From Pomphorhynchus laevis (taxonomy: Eukaryota; Acanthocephala; Palaeacanthocephala; Echinorhynchida; Pomphorhynchidae), in assembly GCA_012934845.2 (NCBI GenBank), contig WNNJ02000903.1, positions 62,001 through 126,000 on the forward strand: a stretch of DNA of 64,000 bases, given 5' to 3'. This document shows positions 40,247 through 53,109 of this stretch, one piece after another. The number at the start of each line of letters is the position of its first letter. Position 1 is the first letter of the stretch. The translations under genes were made by a program, and so were the position numbers. Below the pieces are notes generated by a model. It did not search any database, was not told the DNA's origin, and saw only the letters and a list, made by a program, of their open reading frames with translations.

Positions 40247-43200
40247 CTTTATTCCAATAAAATTATATAATCAAAAATGTAAGGATATTATGGGTTTAGT
40301 GTGTACTATAGAAACAATCGAATCGTCAATTGTATACATAAATACATCAATGTTCGTGGTTTGCTCATGTGTGAGTTGGGATCTACTCGTCGCTGTTTCA
40401 TATAAATAATAATCTAAGATAATCCTTGTTCCGCTGAAGTATTGGAAGAAATAATAATGTATCCTCGCCTTTATTTGTTACTAACGTTAACTGGATAATG
40501 CTAGGATATGATTACACGTATGTAACTTATTTTTTCAATCCGTAAAATTATTTTAAATAAACTTACTTTAAAGCGTTATATTTTTTATTTTGTAATCTTT
40601 TTTCAATTTATTTTATGGTTTTAATGGGTATTTTTCGTTATTATTATGTTTAACATCTGGACTAGCATCTAATTTAGCTGAAAAATAATTTTTACAATTT
40701 AAATTTAAATCGTATTTGTAAATGACGATGATAGCGCAATGTTTTGAGATGCAATATTTTTAATGCCGCAAGTACTTTCATTACTTTAACAAGTAATAAA
40801 GACATTTAATTTTTTGTTACGCTACAGTCCTTTTCGATACAATCTATGTTCATTTACTTTTAATCAGTTTTTTCCTGATTTTTCAGATCGCATCTCGTCT
40901 TTTATGGCGTTGTAGCTATTGCACTGCGATAAGTTATAAATAAGTTGGGCACGAATGTCTAAAGCAAGCAGCAAAAGTGATAAACATGGCCTATCAAGTA
41001 GGACCCATGTTGTAAATTATTGAAATTGCTTCTCTGAATTACACTAATTTAACAATGGACAGGATATTTTATATCTGTGTAACCTTTATACGGTATTTAC
41101 AAGACTAGTGTGGTGTTTTTACACTACATTGGCTGGTTATCTTTCCATGTTTTTGAACTTATATCGATTATTGTAATACACATTACGGTTCGTGGCGACA
41201 AAAAGGGGCTTACTATCTCTATGCATAGAGATATTATGAAGACCATATTTAATCTTTGGTGGTGGGCAGCCCCACTACCCACACCACATATAAGGTAATT
41301 TTATCTCATTTATCTTATTGACAAAATAACTGCACAAAAATGATTGTTCAACAAAGATTGGATTTTGCTTTATTGCGTTTTGACGTTTCTACGAGGTTAT
41401 TTGTACTGCACAACTATTTTTCATAAATTTTGACAGCAAAAGCAACAAACCATTATGAAATTATGTTAATTTCGCAATAATGGAAGACTCATTAAAAGCA
41501 ATAATTTGGGAAATAATTAGTTCACACAATTACTTAAATTCAAGATTTGTTTTTTTTACTTGATTTTTTTATAATGTGTAATTCTTTAAAGAGTTAAGCG
41601 TAAATAATAACTCAATTAAACGGCTTTGATGATAGTTTCCCGTTTGCCTGGCAAAATTGATTTTATCAATTCAATATGTTTGTACTACTGCTTTTAAAAT
41701 ATTTTAGCTGACTTGTCGAAATTTGCAGCGCCTTCTGTCATATAGATGACAACAAATATTGTATTATTTTGAAATATTAACAACGAACAGTGAACGGTAT
41801 ATAATTTAATTTTTGAAATTAAAGAAACTTTATAATTTAATTTTTACGATTGTCTGTAAGTGATCTGAACCCATGATTTGAATTTATATGTAAACGTAAT
41901 TTTTTTATGCCGTTTCAGTTTATTTTGCTTCTTTCAAGTGTAATTTGATTCATTATCGCCATATATAAATCAAATTTATTAATTTAAGTAAGGAAATAAT
42001 AGTGAATTACAATAATCGCATTTTATATCATTGATTATTTTATTATCATGACAATGTATTTTATTTATCATGTTCAATTATGCAATGAATTTCAATAACC
42101 GTAATCTGCATACCCAATCAGAAGTTAATTTTTAAATTTTGTAAATTTAAAAATTCATGGATACGTTATTTATATTTTTCGAGAAATATTCCTTTGGCGT
42201 AGATAATGCAAAAACATTTTATTTCATATATTTGACCATCTCGTTTTTATTTTAAAAATATGTTTATTAACTCGCTCATATTTGTCAGTTTATGGATTTT
42301 AGAGTAGATGATCAGTTTATGATTTTTGTGTAGATGATTTTGCTTAGTCAAAGTTGTGATTCTTTTTCAAAAATTATTTAAAAATCGTAATCTCGATTTA
42401 TTATAGTTAATAGTTTTCAAATCCATCGTTACTAAAATTTTAATTACCAAAACATTAAATATTTTTTAATATTAACATTTTTAAATAAAATCAGTAAATT
42501 GAAACTATGAGTGCTAGAGGATTTTAAAGTTTATTCTGAAAACTAAATTTCAAATGATTGTCATCATAATTATAATTCTCAAGTAGGATGCAAGTTATTT
42601 CTGCGTTCGATCTACAAGGATTTATCTGATATTCGTATTTCCATGAATATATTTAGATGTAACCTATTTTGTTGCTTGCTCATCTTATACGTTTATTAAT
42701 CGCTTGCGAACACATCGTTGTCAACGTGTAGTAGTAACGTTGCCATTATCAATGAATGCTATGACAAGTTGAAGATTTTTCGATAATAATAGTTCAATGG
42801 CATTCTGCTCACAGAATAAGTAAATATTTGCATGACTATTTTTATACTTTTAAAAACTTTGACAAAATGAAATTAAAAATCGAAAAGTGTCATCATTGCT
42901 ATTTTATTGTTATTTTATTATTTGTAACGTAATATATATAAAGTTAAATTGATAACTAACTGCCTTTCAGGATCACTCATGATCCGTTACAATAAATTTT
43001 ATTTTTTTAAATCAATATGTATATATTTGAATTATAATATACAACCCCTAGAATATTCGAAAGATGCGGTCATGGCTATTTTAGATATTTTGCTATATAT
43101 ACAGGGCTAAAATCAAAATATCTCTTAAGTTTTATCCTAGATTTTTTAAATTGTATGTATATTTAGTCTCATGATTGTGATTAACTTGAAATATCTTTTA

Positions 43201-43810
43201 TTAATATTAAAATATTGTAATTTTAAAAGCTAAGGTAAAACATTCTAATTCTTTTTCTGTTCTTTGCTTAGTATATATTAGTTAAGGTGAACAGCTCATT
43301 TGTTACGGCTCCTACTATAAACATCTCATTTCTCACTTATTTGTATTCAAACAGTTTTTTAAGCCATAATTCCTAGGTACACGTGTGTACGGTTTTAAAT
43401 GTATACAAATAATTGTGATTATTCTTATTTAGTTCATTCCATAGGTAAGACTGTGTTGCTATATCGTTGAATTTGCCTAGATTGTTGTTGTTTGCTCCCA
43501 CAATTTAATGCTACAAAACACGAATAATTGTAAATTTTATTTTGATGATGCCAAGTAAAACAATATATATTTATAATATATGTATACCATATTACAAATT
43601 ATATATTTTTATTAATTTATATCATATTATATTATAAATTATATTTATATTATGTATTATATATATATTTTTTTGTATATCAAATAATATTATTAATATT
43701 TTTTAATATTACATATTATATTAATATTAAATTATACAAGGATAATATAAGTGGTGTCTATAGTTGTAATCAAGCAGTTAGTTAAAAATAATTCTACCGA
43801 TCTCTTTCAG
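40247..43810. other. AT-rich intergenic region, no gene recognised
   Basis: About 3.5 kb upstream of the ARGLU1-like gene. Open frames are short and without motifs (for example 41110-41298). It must contain the promoter and perhaps a non-coding first exon of the gene, since TCTCTTTCAG at 43801-43810 looks like a splice acceptor just before the coding exon. No TATA box or other site can be supported. Confidence 0.5.
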
Positions 43811-43862
43811 CGTAAAGTTTATTTGGTGATGATTAGATTCAACAGCATTGACAAAAAGACGC

Positions 43863-44515
43863 ATGGAATACCAGAACAACGATGATAATATTTGCAGTAA
43901 TACTATGTATATGAGCAATTGCCCTAGCATTGACATTACGATGGAGGATAACCAGACCATAATGGAAACAAATCAAGTCGACAATAATGACACCTTAAAT
44001 CCCACATTGCCACCCCCACCACCCTCACAACAAACAACTGATTCTTCCTTGTCGCAAATTTTACCGATTCATCAATACTCAGCAATGCGACTCGGTTGTG
44101 ACCAACAACAACAGTTAACCAAACTATCAAGCAGCAATAAATCAAAACCCTTTCTTTCGAATGTTGAGGAAGATGCAGGCACTAAATATTTTAGTGGATC
44201 TGATTTAAATAACAGTGAGGATGATGCGTCACGTGTTGACCGGATATCATCAAACGTAAACCGCGACAAGGCAAGAGTTACTGAAAGATATCATTGGAAG
44301 TACTCGCCGCCTAGGAAAATTAAACCTGTATCGTCGATAAAATGTTCGAATAACAGAAACAGAACATCACTTTCAAGCAATCGATCTTTAAGGAGTTCTA
44401 GTTCCACTAATACAGGGAACAAGTCGAGTTTTCGTCGCGATTCTCGTAGAAGACGTCGATATCCTTCAAATGATCGTCATTTCAGCAACAGCGTTAAACA
44501 TCGATTGATCAAGAG
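43863..44515 (+). CDS. ARGLU1: ARGLU1-like exon 1
   Basis: The N-terminal 217 codons plus two bases. It begins MEYQNNDDNICSN and contains TLPPPPPPSQ and a basic end (FRRDSRRRRRYPSNDRH). The donor is AAGAG/GTAGTG; reading through gives a stop at once. A short upstream ATG (43828) is out of frame. Confidence 0.8.
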
Positions 44516-47500
44516 GTAGTGTACATTTTGTATAGTATAACAATTTATTACGATGTTTTTTAAATACGTGATGTTAACAAATTATGGAACTATAATATTA
44601 AGATTCTCAATACACAGTAATCTGAAAGTTACTCCAAGTTTTTGTAAATCATTTAATTGAGTAACGGAAGTTGTTGATTTTTAATTCAAACTTAGGATCA
44701 TAAAAGTTGTCTAACGCGTTTACAAAATCGCTAATGTACTATTTATTTGCGACAAAGTTATAAGTATTTATCTTCAATGTTACGTGAGCATTTTATTTTG
44801 CTTTTTACAACTGTTCATTAATGAACTTGCTTTATATGTATACTACATCTTGTCCTGAGTGATCATTCTGTTCCAGCATGATCTCTATTGCAGTACCTGT
44901 TGTTTGATTATATAATTGTTTATTATATTCAAACATGCTTTATTCAAGCACCGTATCTATCTGTTCTATTTAATTTTTAAAATTAGTTAGGATCATTTGT
45001 TTTATAGACAAGGTTAATATCCTTTTTCTCAGATTGTGATAACTGTTTTTATTCCAAAAATTTAAATCGTAAAATGAAAATGATTAAATTAAAAGTAAAA
45101 TAATTGTAACATTATTTTGGTCGTCTAAGTTAAATATAAGCATAAATGCATTGTCTTTTCGTCAGATGTTTTATCGCTATTTATATGTCATTATTCGTTT
45201 AACCGAATGTATTATTGTATTAGAGCATCATACAGAGGGCATGTAACCTGGATAACAAAGTCTACATGTCATGAATGGTAGTAATTCAGTACTATGCAAA
45301 TACACTGCAATAATATTTAAGATATACAAATATGTGTAGATAAAAGTATGCATATATTTTATCTATGTAATATATATAAATATGTATATACTACAAAGTG
45401 TATATATGTCTATAAAATATGTATATACTACATGTGTATTGTTGTTGTGTTGTTATACTACAAAGCAGTATATAGCCAGCAGTTTAAAATTTTTTTATTC
45501 TCTCTCTTGGGTTTTGTATTTTTTTTGACTTCAATGTAGTAGCGGATCCAAATGCATGCATAAGTATAATGTATTTATTGATATATTCGACATTATATTC
45601 TCTATATTAAATGCATTAGTCATATTCATTTAATCGAATGAATACTTTTACCGCGACAAATGTACGATCTTTGTTACGATCGTTGATGAAGATAACTAAT
45701 ACTCATACACAGTTGCTAGTCATATCATAGCAATTTTGCAATATCTTAATTAAATTTAGTGACTTTATTTAATTAGTTTAGCATATAAAATTTCTGCTTA
45801 AGCTAAAATTATGCTCTCTCTAAATAATCGATTTTTTTGCCTTATTTTGCTCTTTATAATTGACTGAACCAATTATATTCTGCGATGCTCTGTAGGCGTA
45901 GAAGAAGTTCACGGAGTAAAAGCAGACAAACACCTTCATCACGATATAAGAATTCAAGATCAAGAAGTCCAAGACGAAAATGTGATTACACTCAAAGCAC
46001 AGATGTGCAACAAGGCAATGATAGCAGATATTATCGATCATCGTCAAGGTATGAAATTATAGCCTTTTCTGGTCATATAACTATTTTTTAAATTTTAAAT
46101 ACATTTTTATTATTGATATTAATAATTTAAAATTAATAAGTTAAAATTAATTTAAAACATAAACTTTAACAGATACTGAACAAAATTTTATTAAGAATTT
46201 TACATAAAAAACATTGATTTTTTTTAATATATTGTAAAAATTGTTTGAAATCGTTTAATAATGTTTGTACGTTTTGGAATGTTTAGTACCTGACTTAAGC
46301 AACGGTATGGCTGTATCTGTTACAATTATAGTTAGCTGTTGTAAGCTATAAAGGTAGTATTCCTTTAGTTTACTATTAATTGTGACATTTGATGTCACAT
46401 ACTATAAATGATATCGTTTACAGATTGCCATCAAAATTACATTAAAGGTGAAGTTTTCTAATGAGGTACAAGCATTAAAGTATGCAATTATTTTATGATT
46501 TCGACAAAAATGTGTGTTTACCTTATAAATTCACATCAGTTTTTAGCTCTTATTTTGTAGGTAAGATTTCATTTTCTGTTTACATATAATTAAATAAGAA
46601 GTATAATTAACTAAATAATTAATTTAATATAATTAAACCAAAGTAACGTATATTTTTTCGATAACAACAATATTCGGATTATAACGATACAGCCCTCTTG
46701 ATCTTTCGTTACATTAATTTTTTCATTGAACTTGTTAAGATTTAACTTCCGTTTTAAAATGATTTTAATTATATTATGCTAAGCCGACCTATAGAGAGGA
46801 ACTATGAAATTAATTAACATCATATGATATTGACTTAACTGTTTAGAATATTTTATTATATTGCTTTCATGACAATTAAATAATATTTTTAATTAAATAC
46901 TTAATAAATTAGTGTATTACGGAATGTTTTTAGGCGTCAAAAAGAAGAGGATTCTCGATACATTAATGCAGAAGTTATTAGGCGAACAAAATCAGCAATT
47001 GAACAGCGAGTAGCTGAAGAGCTTGAAAAACGGAAGTCTTCGATTGAAGCGGAAATCCAAGACAAAATTAACGAGGAGAAGGTTCGAATATATAATGAGC
47101 TCAAAGCAGAATTGGAAGTATGGAAAGCTGAAGAACGCCGAAAAATGTTCCAGCGTGAAGTGCGTTTACTTTCTTAATATTAGTTAAAAATAAATCTATA
47201 TAAAAATGCAATTTGACACTTTTTCGACTGATTATTTTGTGTGAAGATATTTTTATTTTTTTATTATCCTATGTTTTTATGTTAAGAAATTAGTACGAAT
47301 GATACAGTTTGGAAAACAACATCACTTAAATTTTCAGATATTCGCTGATTTTAATATAATGATATAATGAAATTTGTTTAAAGAAAACTTAATTTTGAGA
47401 ATGAAACCAATCAACCTTTATATACAAAAGAATGATTATCAGGAAAGTTTATGCTTGCTTTAAGTTTTATTTTTTTCTTTTGATTTAGCAACTTGTAAAC

Positions 47501-50500
47501 ACTAATTAATTTACTAATTCATTTTTTTTGTAAAACTAGTCTTAATTTTCTTTATTTTATTAACCATTTAATACCGTCAATATAAATTATTAATTATATA
47601 AATTATTTATATATAATGTATAATATTTTCGTCACTAGTTTTCAGTTTGATTTTTTGTCAAAATTTAGGTTCACTCATGTTTCCATTTTTAGTAAAATCT
47701 GGGCAATAGCAAGACGTGTTTCAAAATGGCTTCTGAAGTTGTAAGACAGATCAGTAGTATTACGAATATTTGATTATTAAAAAACATTTGAAATATTTCT
47801 TAGTGTTTTTAAAGAAGTTTGAATTAGAAAAGCTAAAATCTTAACTCATGTTTTGATCATATGATGTTATTTTTATAGTATCAATGACGATTAAACTGCA
47901 TATTTAAGTCGTTACTAGCTTTGTAATTAATTTCGGATATAGAATCAGACCACATTTTATTAGAAAGTTATTTTCGTACAATTGTTCTTATATTTACAGA
48001 TTCATTACGTTATAATGGGATGCTTTTCATTAGCATTACCATTTCTTTATTTTAAAATAAAATTGGCAAACACGTATGTTAGCAATGACATGAGCGTATT
48101 ATTGAATTTTATACAAAACTCGTACGCGTAAGCGTGTGTCATCGGTTACCACATCACGTAATTTTGGAGACTAATGTTATCAATGTTTTGTAGATTGTGA
48201 TTAGGCTTAACTTCACTCTTTGCGTAAAAATACTGATGGTGATAATTTTAAATGATAAAATCTTTATTTTATTTTTAAGTAGAATTTAAATTTTTTATTA
48301 TTAACTTTATTTTTAAACTTACCAGAATTTTATCTATAATTTAACAATTCAATGTATTATAACTTTTATCGTTTCTTATTAATGAAGAGCTTGTAATAAT
48401 CTTGTTTAGGAAGACGAGAAAAAGAAACGAGAAGAACTTGAAATTATAATTGCCGAAAATAACCTAAAAATAGAGGAACAACATCGCCGAATTGTAAGCT
48501 GCAATATGATTTTTTTTACTATAGTTTACTCATTTCTTTATTATTATCTTATTTTTGTCACATATTTCCTTGCTCAATACAAAGTAAGGATATTAGAATG
48601 CTGCAAATATGCTATCTATTTTTAAAAGTAAATTATATAATTTTACATATTCATTCGAAATATGAATTTATGCATGAAACTTAGTACATACCAAACATTA
48701 TTGCATGTAATACGATAAGTAACGAGATTCTACGAATTGTTCTTAAAGATTTTTCTTATTAAAGTTCATTTACTTAATGAAGCTTGAATATTTGAAGAAA
48801 AATAACTAAACAAATTAACGTTTAAAAATTGATTAAATATTAAAACAACGAACTATTAAGCGTAGGTTTAAATTTGTATTACGCTTTGAGTTAATGACGC
48901 TATTACTTTAGACAACTAGTTTACTCTAGAGAAAATACATGATCTGAGTTCATAAAGCTTGACATTAGATAATCTACGGTTCAATGTAGTTCCAGATTGC
49001 ATACATAATCGGGCAGTAAATTGAATTTATTTGCAATATTTTACAGTGGATAGTGATGCTATATTACTAAATTCTTAAATATTGAGCTTATTTATGAACG
49101 ATTAGTTTTCATTTTATTGCTAAAATCGGAACAAATAATTTTTTGTTCAGTGCATAAATGCCTTCAGATTATAAAAATAAGTTTTTTTTTTGTATTAGCA
49201 AATATGTTCTTTAATTTTAAATGTAAGGACTGCTCCGCATGCTCAATATAATATTTAAAATAATAATTTTTACATAAAAGTACCAACAGTAAATTTTAAA
49301 GATTATAATAAAATAAAAAAGTAATTAAATATTTATTTTAGTAAATTTTAAAGATGTTTTAATGTTAATGAATTCTAGATAAACACGCTATCTATTTTTA
49401 AAACGATTGACAAAATTATATGTTTATGTGTTTTTTCATATTTTTTAGAGATGGTAGTATAGTTATTCACTAACAAAAAATTTAATAAAGATTGTGCAAA
49501 AGTCTTTTAAAGTTAGGACATGAGAACGTTTTACATACTATCGATTTGGTTATAATTTGAATAAACCTTTACTACTTTACTTATTTATTATATTTTCCTG
49601 TTTTGCTAAATATGACGTTTTTAAATATTTATATCTTCCCTTCACACCGAAAATCCGCAATCGTTCGTCCCCTCCTTAAGAAACAATCGCTCGACCCCTC
49701 CCTTCCTTCTAGCTATCGCCCCATTTCACTACTCCCTACTCTTTCAAAGCTCTTAGAACGCCTCATCTTAATACAAATCAACGCTTATCTCTCCTCATCC
49801 AATATGTCATGCAATACGCCGATGACATTCTAATCTATGCTCATGCACCCGCACATCGCATACACGATATCGGCATTTCTGCCTCCAATTGTCTTTCTTC
49901 TATCTACAAACGTCTCTCCAATCTCCATCTCGTTCTAAACCCCGAAAAGTCCAAAATAATGTGGATCCTTCCCCGTAAACCAAGCATATCTCCTCCCATT
50001 GTATCTTTTGCCTCATCGATCATCCCTATAGTCCACAATCTCACTTTCTTAGGCTTCCATTTCGATGATCACCTTTCCCTTAAACCCTTCGTCCGTGACA
50101 AGGTCCGCTCGTCTAACTTAATTCTTCGTGACATCCGCCGTATCCGCCCCCTTATCGACTTCCGTTCTTGTATGTCTCTTCTTTCATCGCTTCTTTTCCC
50201 TAAAATCGATTACTGCCTTAGCCTTTTCGCCAATTCTCCAAAATCCATCATCCTACCCCTACAACGAATAATCAACACCGCCGTTCGAGTGCTCTTCCGT
50301 CTCCGTCGCTTCGACCACACATCCACATATTTTGCCCAACTCTCCTGGCCCACCATCCACATCCGCATCAAACTTCGCCTTCTTCTCGTTACTTTTCGTC
50401 TCATCGCTGTCGGCTCCCCATCGTTTATCAACCTTCCTTTCTTAGACGATACTCGCCCCACCTCGCTATCGCTTCGTTCCTGTCATACCCTCTTACTCCA

Positions 50501-51067
50501 CGTTCCTAATTACTCCAACAACTACGGTCTCCGATCCTTCCTCGTCGCCGCCTCACTCGCCTGTAATCAACTCCCTCTCGACGTCCGCCGCGCTCCCTCC
50601 TTTATCACATTCAAACACCTCCTCCGTTCACACCTTCTCGACACCTGATTCACAGTCTTGTTTTGTTGTGGTCATGTAAGCGTGCGCTGGCACGCATTTG
50701 CCACGTTAAAATAAATCCTTTTTTTAACTCTTAAATTTATTTTTTTTAAAATCTGATTTCCAATTTTATTTATTATTAATCTTTCCTTTAAAAAGTAATC
50801 AATGGTCTTCTACATAAACTGTATAAAATTTATACAAAATATTTAAACAAAATATATAAATAACATATTAAACGTATGTTAATTAAGAATGTTTTATTTT
50901 TTCAGGCTGAGGAGCATTTGCGACTGCTAGATGAGCAGCGCAAACTCGTCGAACAAAAAGAGCGCATTGAGGCGGAGCAGAAGCGTCGCGAAACAGAGGA
51001 ACAGGCATTGATCCTAGGAAAGCGGGGAACTAGACCCAAGCTATCATTTCAATTAGGACAGAAGTAA
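43863..51067 (+). CDS. ARGLU1: ARGLU1-like gene, five coding exons
   Basis: Exons 43863-44515, 45896-46048, 46934-47159, 48410-48493 and 50906-51067 join into 425 codons with GT/AG introns. ARGLU1 is a nuclear coactivator and splicing modulator found across animals, with an Arg/Ser-rich N-terminus and a long Glu/Arg-rich helix. Here residues 1-218 are Ser/Asn-rich with a Pro run and basic clusters. Residues 219-268 are RS-type (RSSRSKSRQT, SRSRSPRRK). The rest is a charged helix (RVAEELEKRKSSIEAEI, REELEIIIAENNLKIEE, LRLLDEQRKLVEQKE). The end ILGKRGTRPKLSFQLGQK matches the vertebrate C-terminus ILGKGKSRPKLSFSL. The first ATG (43863) is used; the N-terminus is longer and more divergent than in vertebrates. 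Confidence 0.9.
45896..46048 (+). CDS. ARGLU1: ARGLU1-like exon 2
   Basis: 51 codons in RS style (SSRSKSRQTPSSRYKNSRSR, SPRRK). The acceptor is CTCTGTAG/G and the donor TCAAG/GTATGA. Phase 2 on both sides, as is the end of exon 1. Confidence 0.88.
46934..47159 (+). CDS. ARGLU1: ARGLU1-like exon 3
   Basis: Codes for the first part of the charged helix (RQKEEDSRYINAEVIRRTKS, then AEERRKMFQRE). The acceptor is TTTTTAG/G, the donor GAA/GTGCGT. Confidence 0.9.
48410..48493 (+). CDS. ARGLU1: ARGLU1-like exon 4
   Basis: 28 codons, EDEKKKREELEIIIAENNLK and IEEQHRRI, matching the REELERILEENNRKI segment of vertebrate ARGLU1. The donor is ATT/GTAAGC, the acceptor TTGTTTAG/G. Confidence 0.9.
49629..50733 (+). 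mobile_element. LINE family B copy in intron 4 of the ARGLU1-like gene
   Basis: 5'-truncated copy in the same orientation as the gene. It starts inside RT (RKSAIVRPLLKKQSLDPSLP), has an internal deletion of about 0.4 kb between ERLILIQINAYLSSSN and QYADDILIY, and then an open frame to 50648 (HLLRSHLLDT). The 3'UTR has stem-loop GCGTGC/GCACGC and ends GTTAAAATAAATCC plus T run. It is nearly identical to the copy at 21.3-23.4 kb, so it is recent. The AATAAA near its end lies in sense orientation within the host intron. Confidence 0.92.
50906..51067 (+). CDS. ARGLU1: ARGLU1-like exon 5 (last)
   Basis: 53 codons and TAA at 51065-51067. The acceptor is TTTTTTCAG/G. It ends with the family signature ILGKRGTRPKLSFQLGQK. 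Candidate polyadenylation signals AATAAA lie at 51440 and 51581. Confidence 0.93.
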   Translation, partial: AEEHLRLLDEQRKLVEQKERIEAEQKRRETEEQALILGKRGTRPKLSFQLGQK

Positions 51068-52022
51068 ATGTTCTCCACCAAACGGGTGCTAGCCTGCCAA
51101 CCTGTCGTTGAAAAACGTATAATGATTTTATTTTTGTTGTTTGATTTTGTTTTCTGTAAGTAACAACTTGAAATATAATCTTTTTTACGAGTGTTTCCTT
51201 AACTGTTTCGTCATATCAATGGATCTTACTTTTGGTGCACGCTTTTCTGCAATATACTATTTGGTATCTCCGCTGACACCTTCAATGCAAAATTTCTCAC
51301 TACTAATGTATCGCTACTAATTAAGACAACCTGGATACATACAGTAAAGAAATATGCATTTGCTCTGCCAGACCGAAAGAGATGAAAGTTATGTTCATAA
51401 AAATTATGAAAAATTTATATTCTTAACAAACATAAATCTAATAAAATATGGAAGAAATCAACGTTCCAACAATTGGTCACCGAACAGAATGATCAATTAC
51501 TAATAAGAGAATATAAGGAAAAATTTGAAAATTAATGTGTTAATCGAAAGTTTTTTTAATTGTTTCATACTTATTTAAAAAATAAAAGCAAAAGCAACGG
51601 ATGGCAATAATTTTTTTAATTCATTCCTTGAATAAAAACAAAAATGTAATTAAATGATATGGTCTTTTAAACGCGCTATTAAGAATTTTAACGAAAAGAG
51701 TTAAGAATACAATTATGCTACAATAAAATCTCATTGGCTAGGGCATCGTCACTTTGTCTTCGAGCACCTCACATTATGTTTACAACCTCATGATGCTGAT
51801 AGTCATCAGATAAATATTATTGAGTTTTCAAAAAATGTTAATTTTTTCCTTTGACTAGTCGCTTTAAATTTACAGCATTAGTCACGAATTTGTGCATAAA
51901 AATTCTACATTCAAAATTCTAAACTCAAAATTTATTAAATGACAGAAAAAATATAGTTACAAAAAATTATTTTGTAACTAAAAATTAAATTTTATATAAC
52001 AAATAGTTTTGAACAAACAAAA
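51068..52022. other. 3' flank of the ARGLU1-like gene
   Basis: AT-rich, probably 3'UTR in its first 400-500 bp. No other gene is seen before the RLE fragment. Confidence 0.5.
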
Positions 52023-52499
52023 TCAAAAGTGATAATTTGAGACTAGAGGGTCACCGGCCGACTCGATGAAGCTGGCGGCGTTGCCCCGCTGTACCGTCAC
52101 GCTCAATCGCTGCATTAGCCAGTTAAAACGGCGTTGTTCTCTGGTTGTGCGTCTTAGTTTATTACCCAGCTGCTGCAGGAACGTTGTGGCTCCTGGCCAT
52201 ACTGCGACAAGCAATTCTATAGCTACTGGCGTAAACGAATATTGTTGTTCGTCGAGATTTTGGTATTTATTCCACTTAAGTTGTTCCACATTAGCCGCGA
52301 CTGCGTCTATAGAGAACACGCATTGAGCGACGTGGCTGGCTGACAGCGTGTTGGGACAAATGAAATCCCATACAAGGATTTTTCCGGCTTCCAAAGGGAA
52401 TATTATAGCTCCATCGGGTCGCTTTCCATCTTCACGGACAAGGCCGATTGGCTCGAGGCGAGACGGGATTCTAGCAACGTCCAGCGCCATTCGCAACAA
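52023..52499 (-). pseudogene. Endonuclease domain, second RLE lineage
   Basis: 158 open codons. The RPDG and WDF Asp residues fit a PD-(D/E)xK nuclease. The Lys of GKILVW is three residues before the second Asp, unlike the canonical order, so the exact catalytic assignment is uncertain. The preceding zinc finger is only partly visible (ALDCRKDKTRFIRH). Confidence 0.7.
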
Positions 52500-53100
52500 C
52501 TAGTTTACTGCGGCGTGACGAATGAAGCGGGTTTTGTCTTTCCGACAGTCGAGTGCGTGATTCCTATTTTTTTGGAACTTCTTATCCACAAATACAGCGG
52601 TACTGTTCTTATCCACAAATACAGTGGTGAAGGTTAACCGGTACGGTTACTTCGATACAATATTTGTAGTTTGAGCAGGTTTTGCGTATTGTGGATGTGA
52701 GAGATGATGTAGATCCTGAATTCTTCTATGGAACACCAAATGCGGTTTTCGGAAAGCATAGCAGTTGCTACCACGCTAGTTCGTCGGAAGGGTGTGATGT
52801 GACTGCACCCATTAGCTTGGAGAGCTTTGCCGAAACCGAAAACATGGCTCCTAGTGGTATTCGGCGGATGAACGGTACGCGCCGTCTAAGAACCTCAATA
52901 CAATTCGAAGGGTCATTTGAAACGCCTTGATAAACGATGGGCGCATCGCGAGAGACATCGAGCGTATATTGGTACCCATCTGACCTTATCCTGGACATTC
53001 CGGATGTGGTCCGTTTCTTTAAAGCACACCACGGGCGGTAGTAGCGGAGTCTCGCTGTCAGCCCCCTCCCACCGTAAGCGCTTTTTTATCATCAGTACGT
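52023..53100 (-). mobile_element. RLE-type element of a second lineage, 3' end (copy 4)
   Basis: On the minus strand, FIRHAAVN (about 52530), then a stop, then the nuclease core: LRMALDVARIPSRLEPIGLV, EDGKRPDGAIIFPL and GKILVWDFICPNTLSASH, ending near RLSVTVQRGNAASF (52060). I know this arrangement (DGKRPDG ... WDxTCxDTLxxSH ... QRGNA) from retroelement proteins of many invertebrates. It is related to but distinct from copies 1-3 and 5, which have RLD in place of RPD. The region 52668-53100 is more GC-rich than its surroundings and belongs to the same element, but no domain was recognised there. A 27-bp tandem duplication (CTTATCCACAAATACAG-like) lies at 52577-52630. Confidence 0.75.
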
Positions 53101-53109
53101 TGTAGATTG

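Noticed and set aside
45348-45539. Open frame in intron 1 of the ARGLU1-like gene
   Set aside because: Tyr/Ile/Cys-rich translation of TATA-type low-complexity sequence; no motif, inside an intron.
51720-51790. Possible tRNA or other small RNA gene in the 3' flank
   Set aside because: No cloverleaf or box A/B pattern could be made out by eye; nothing to support a call.
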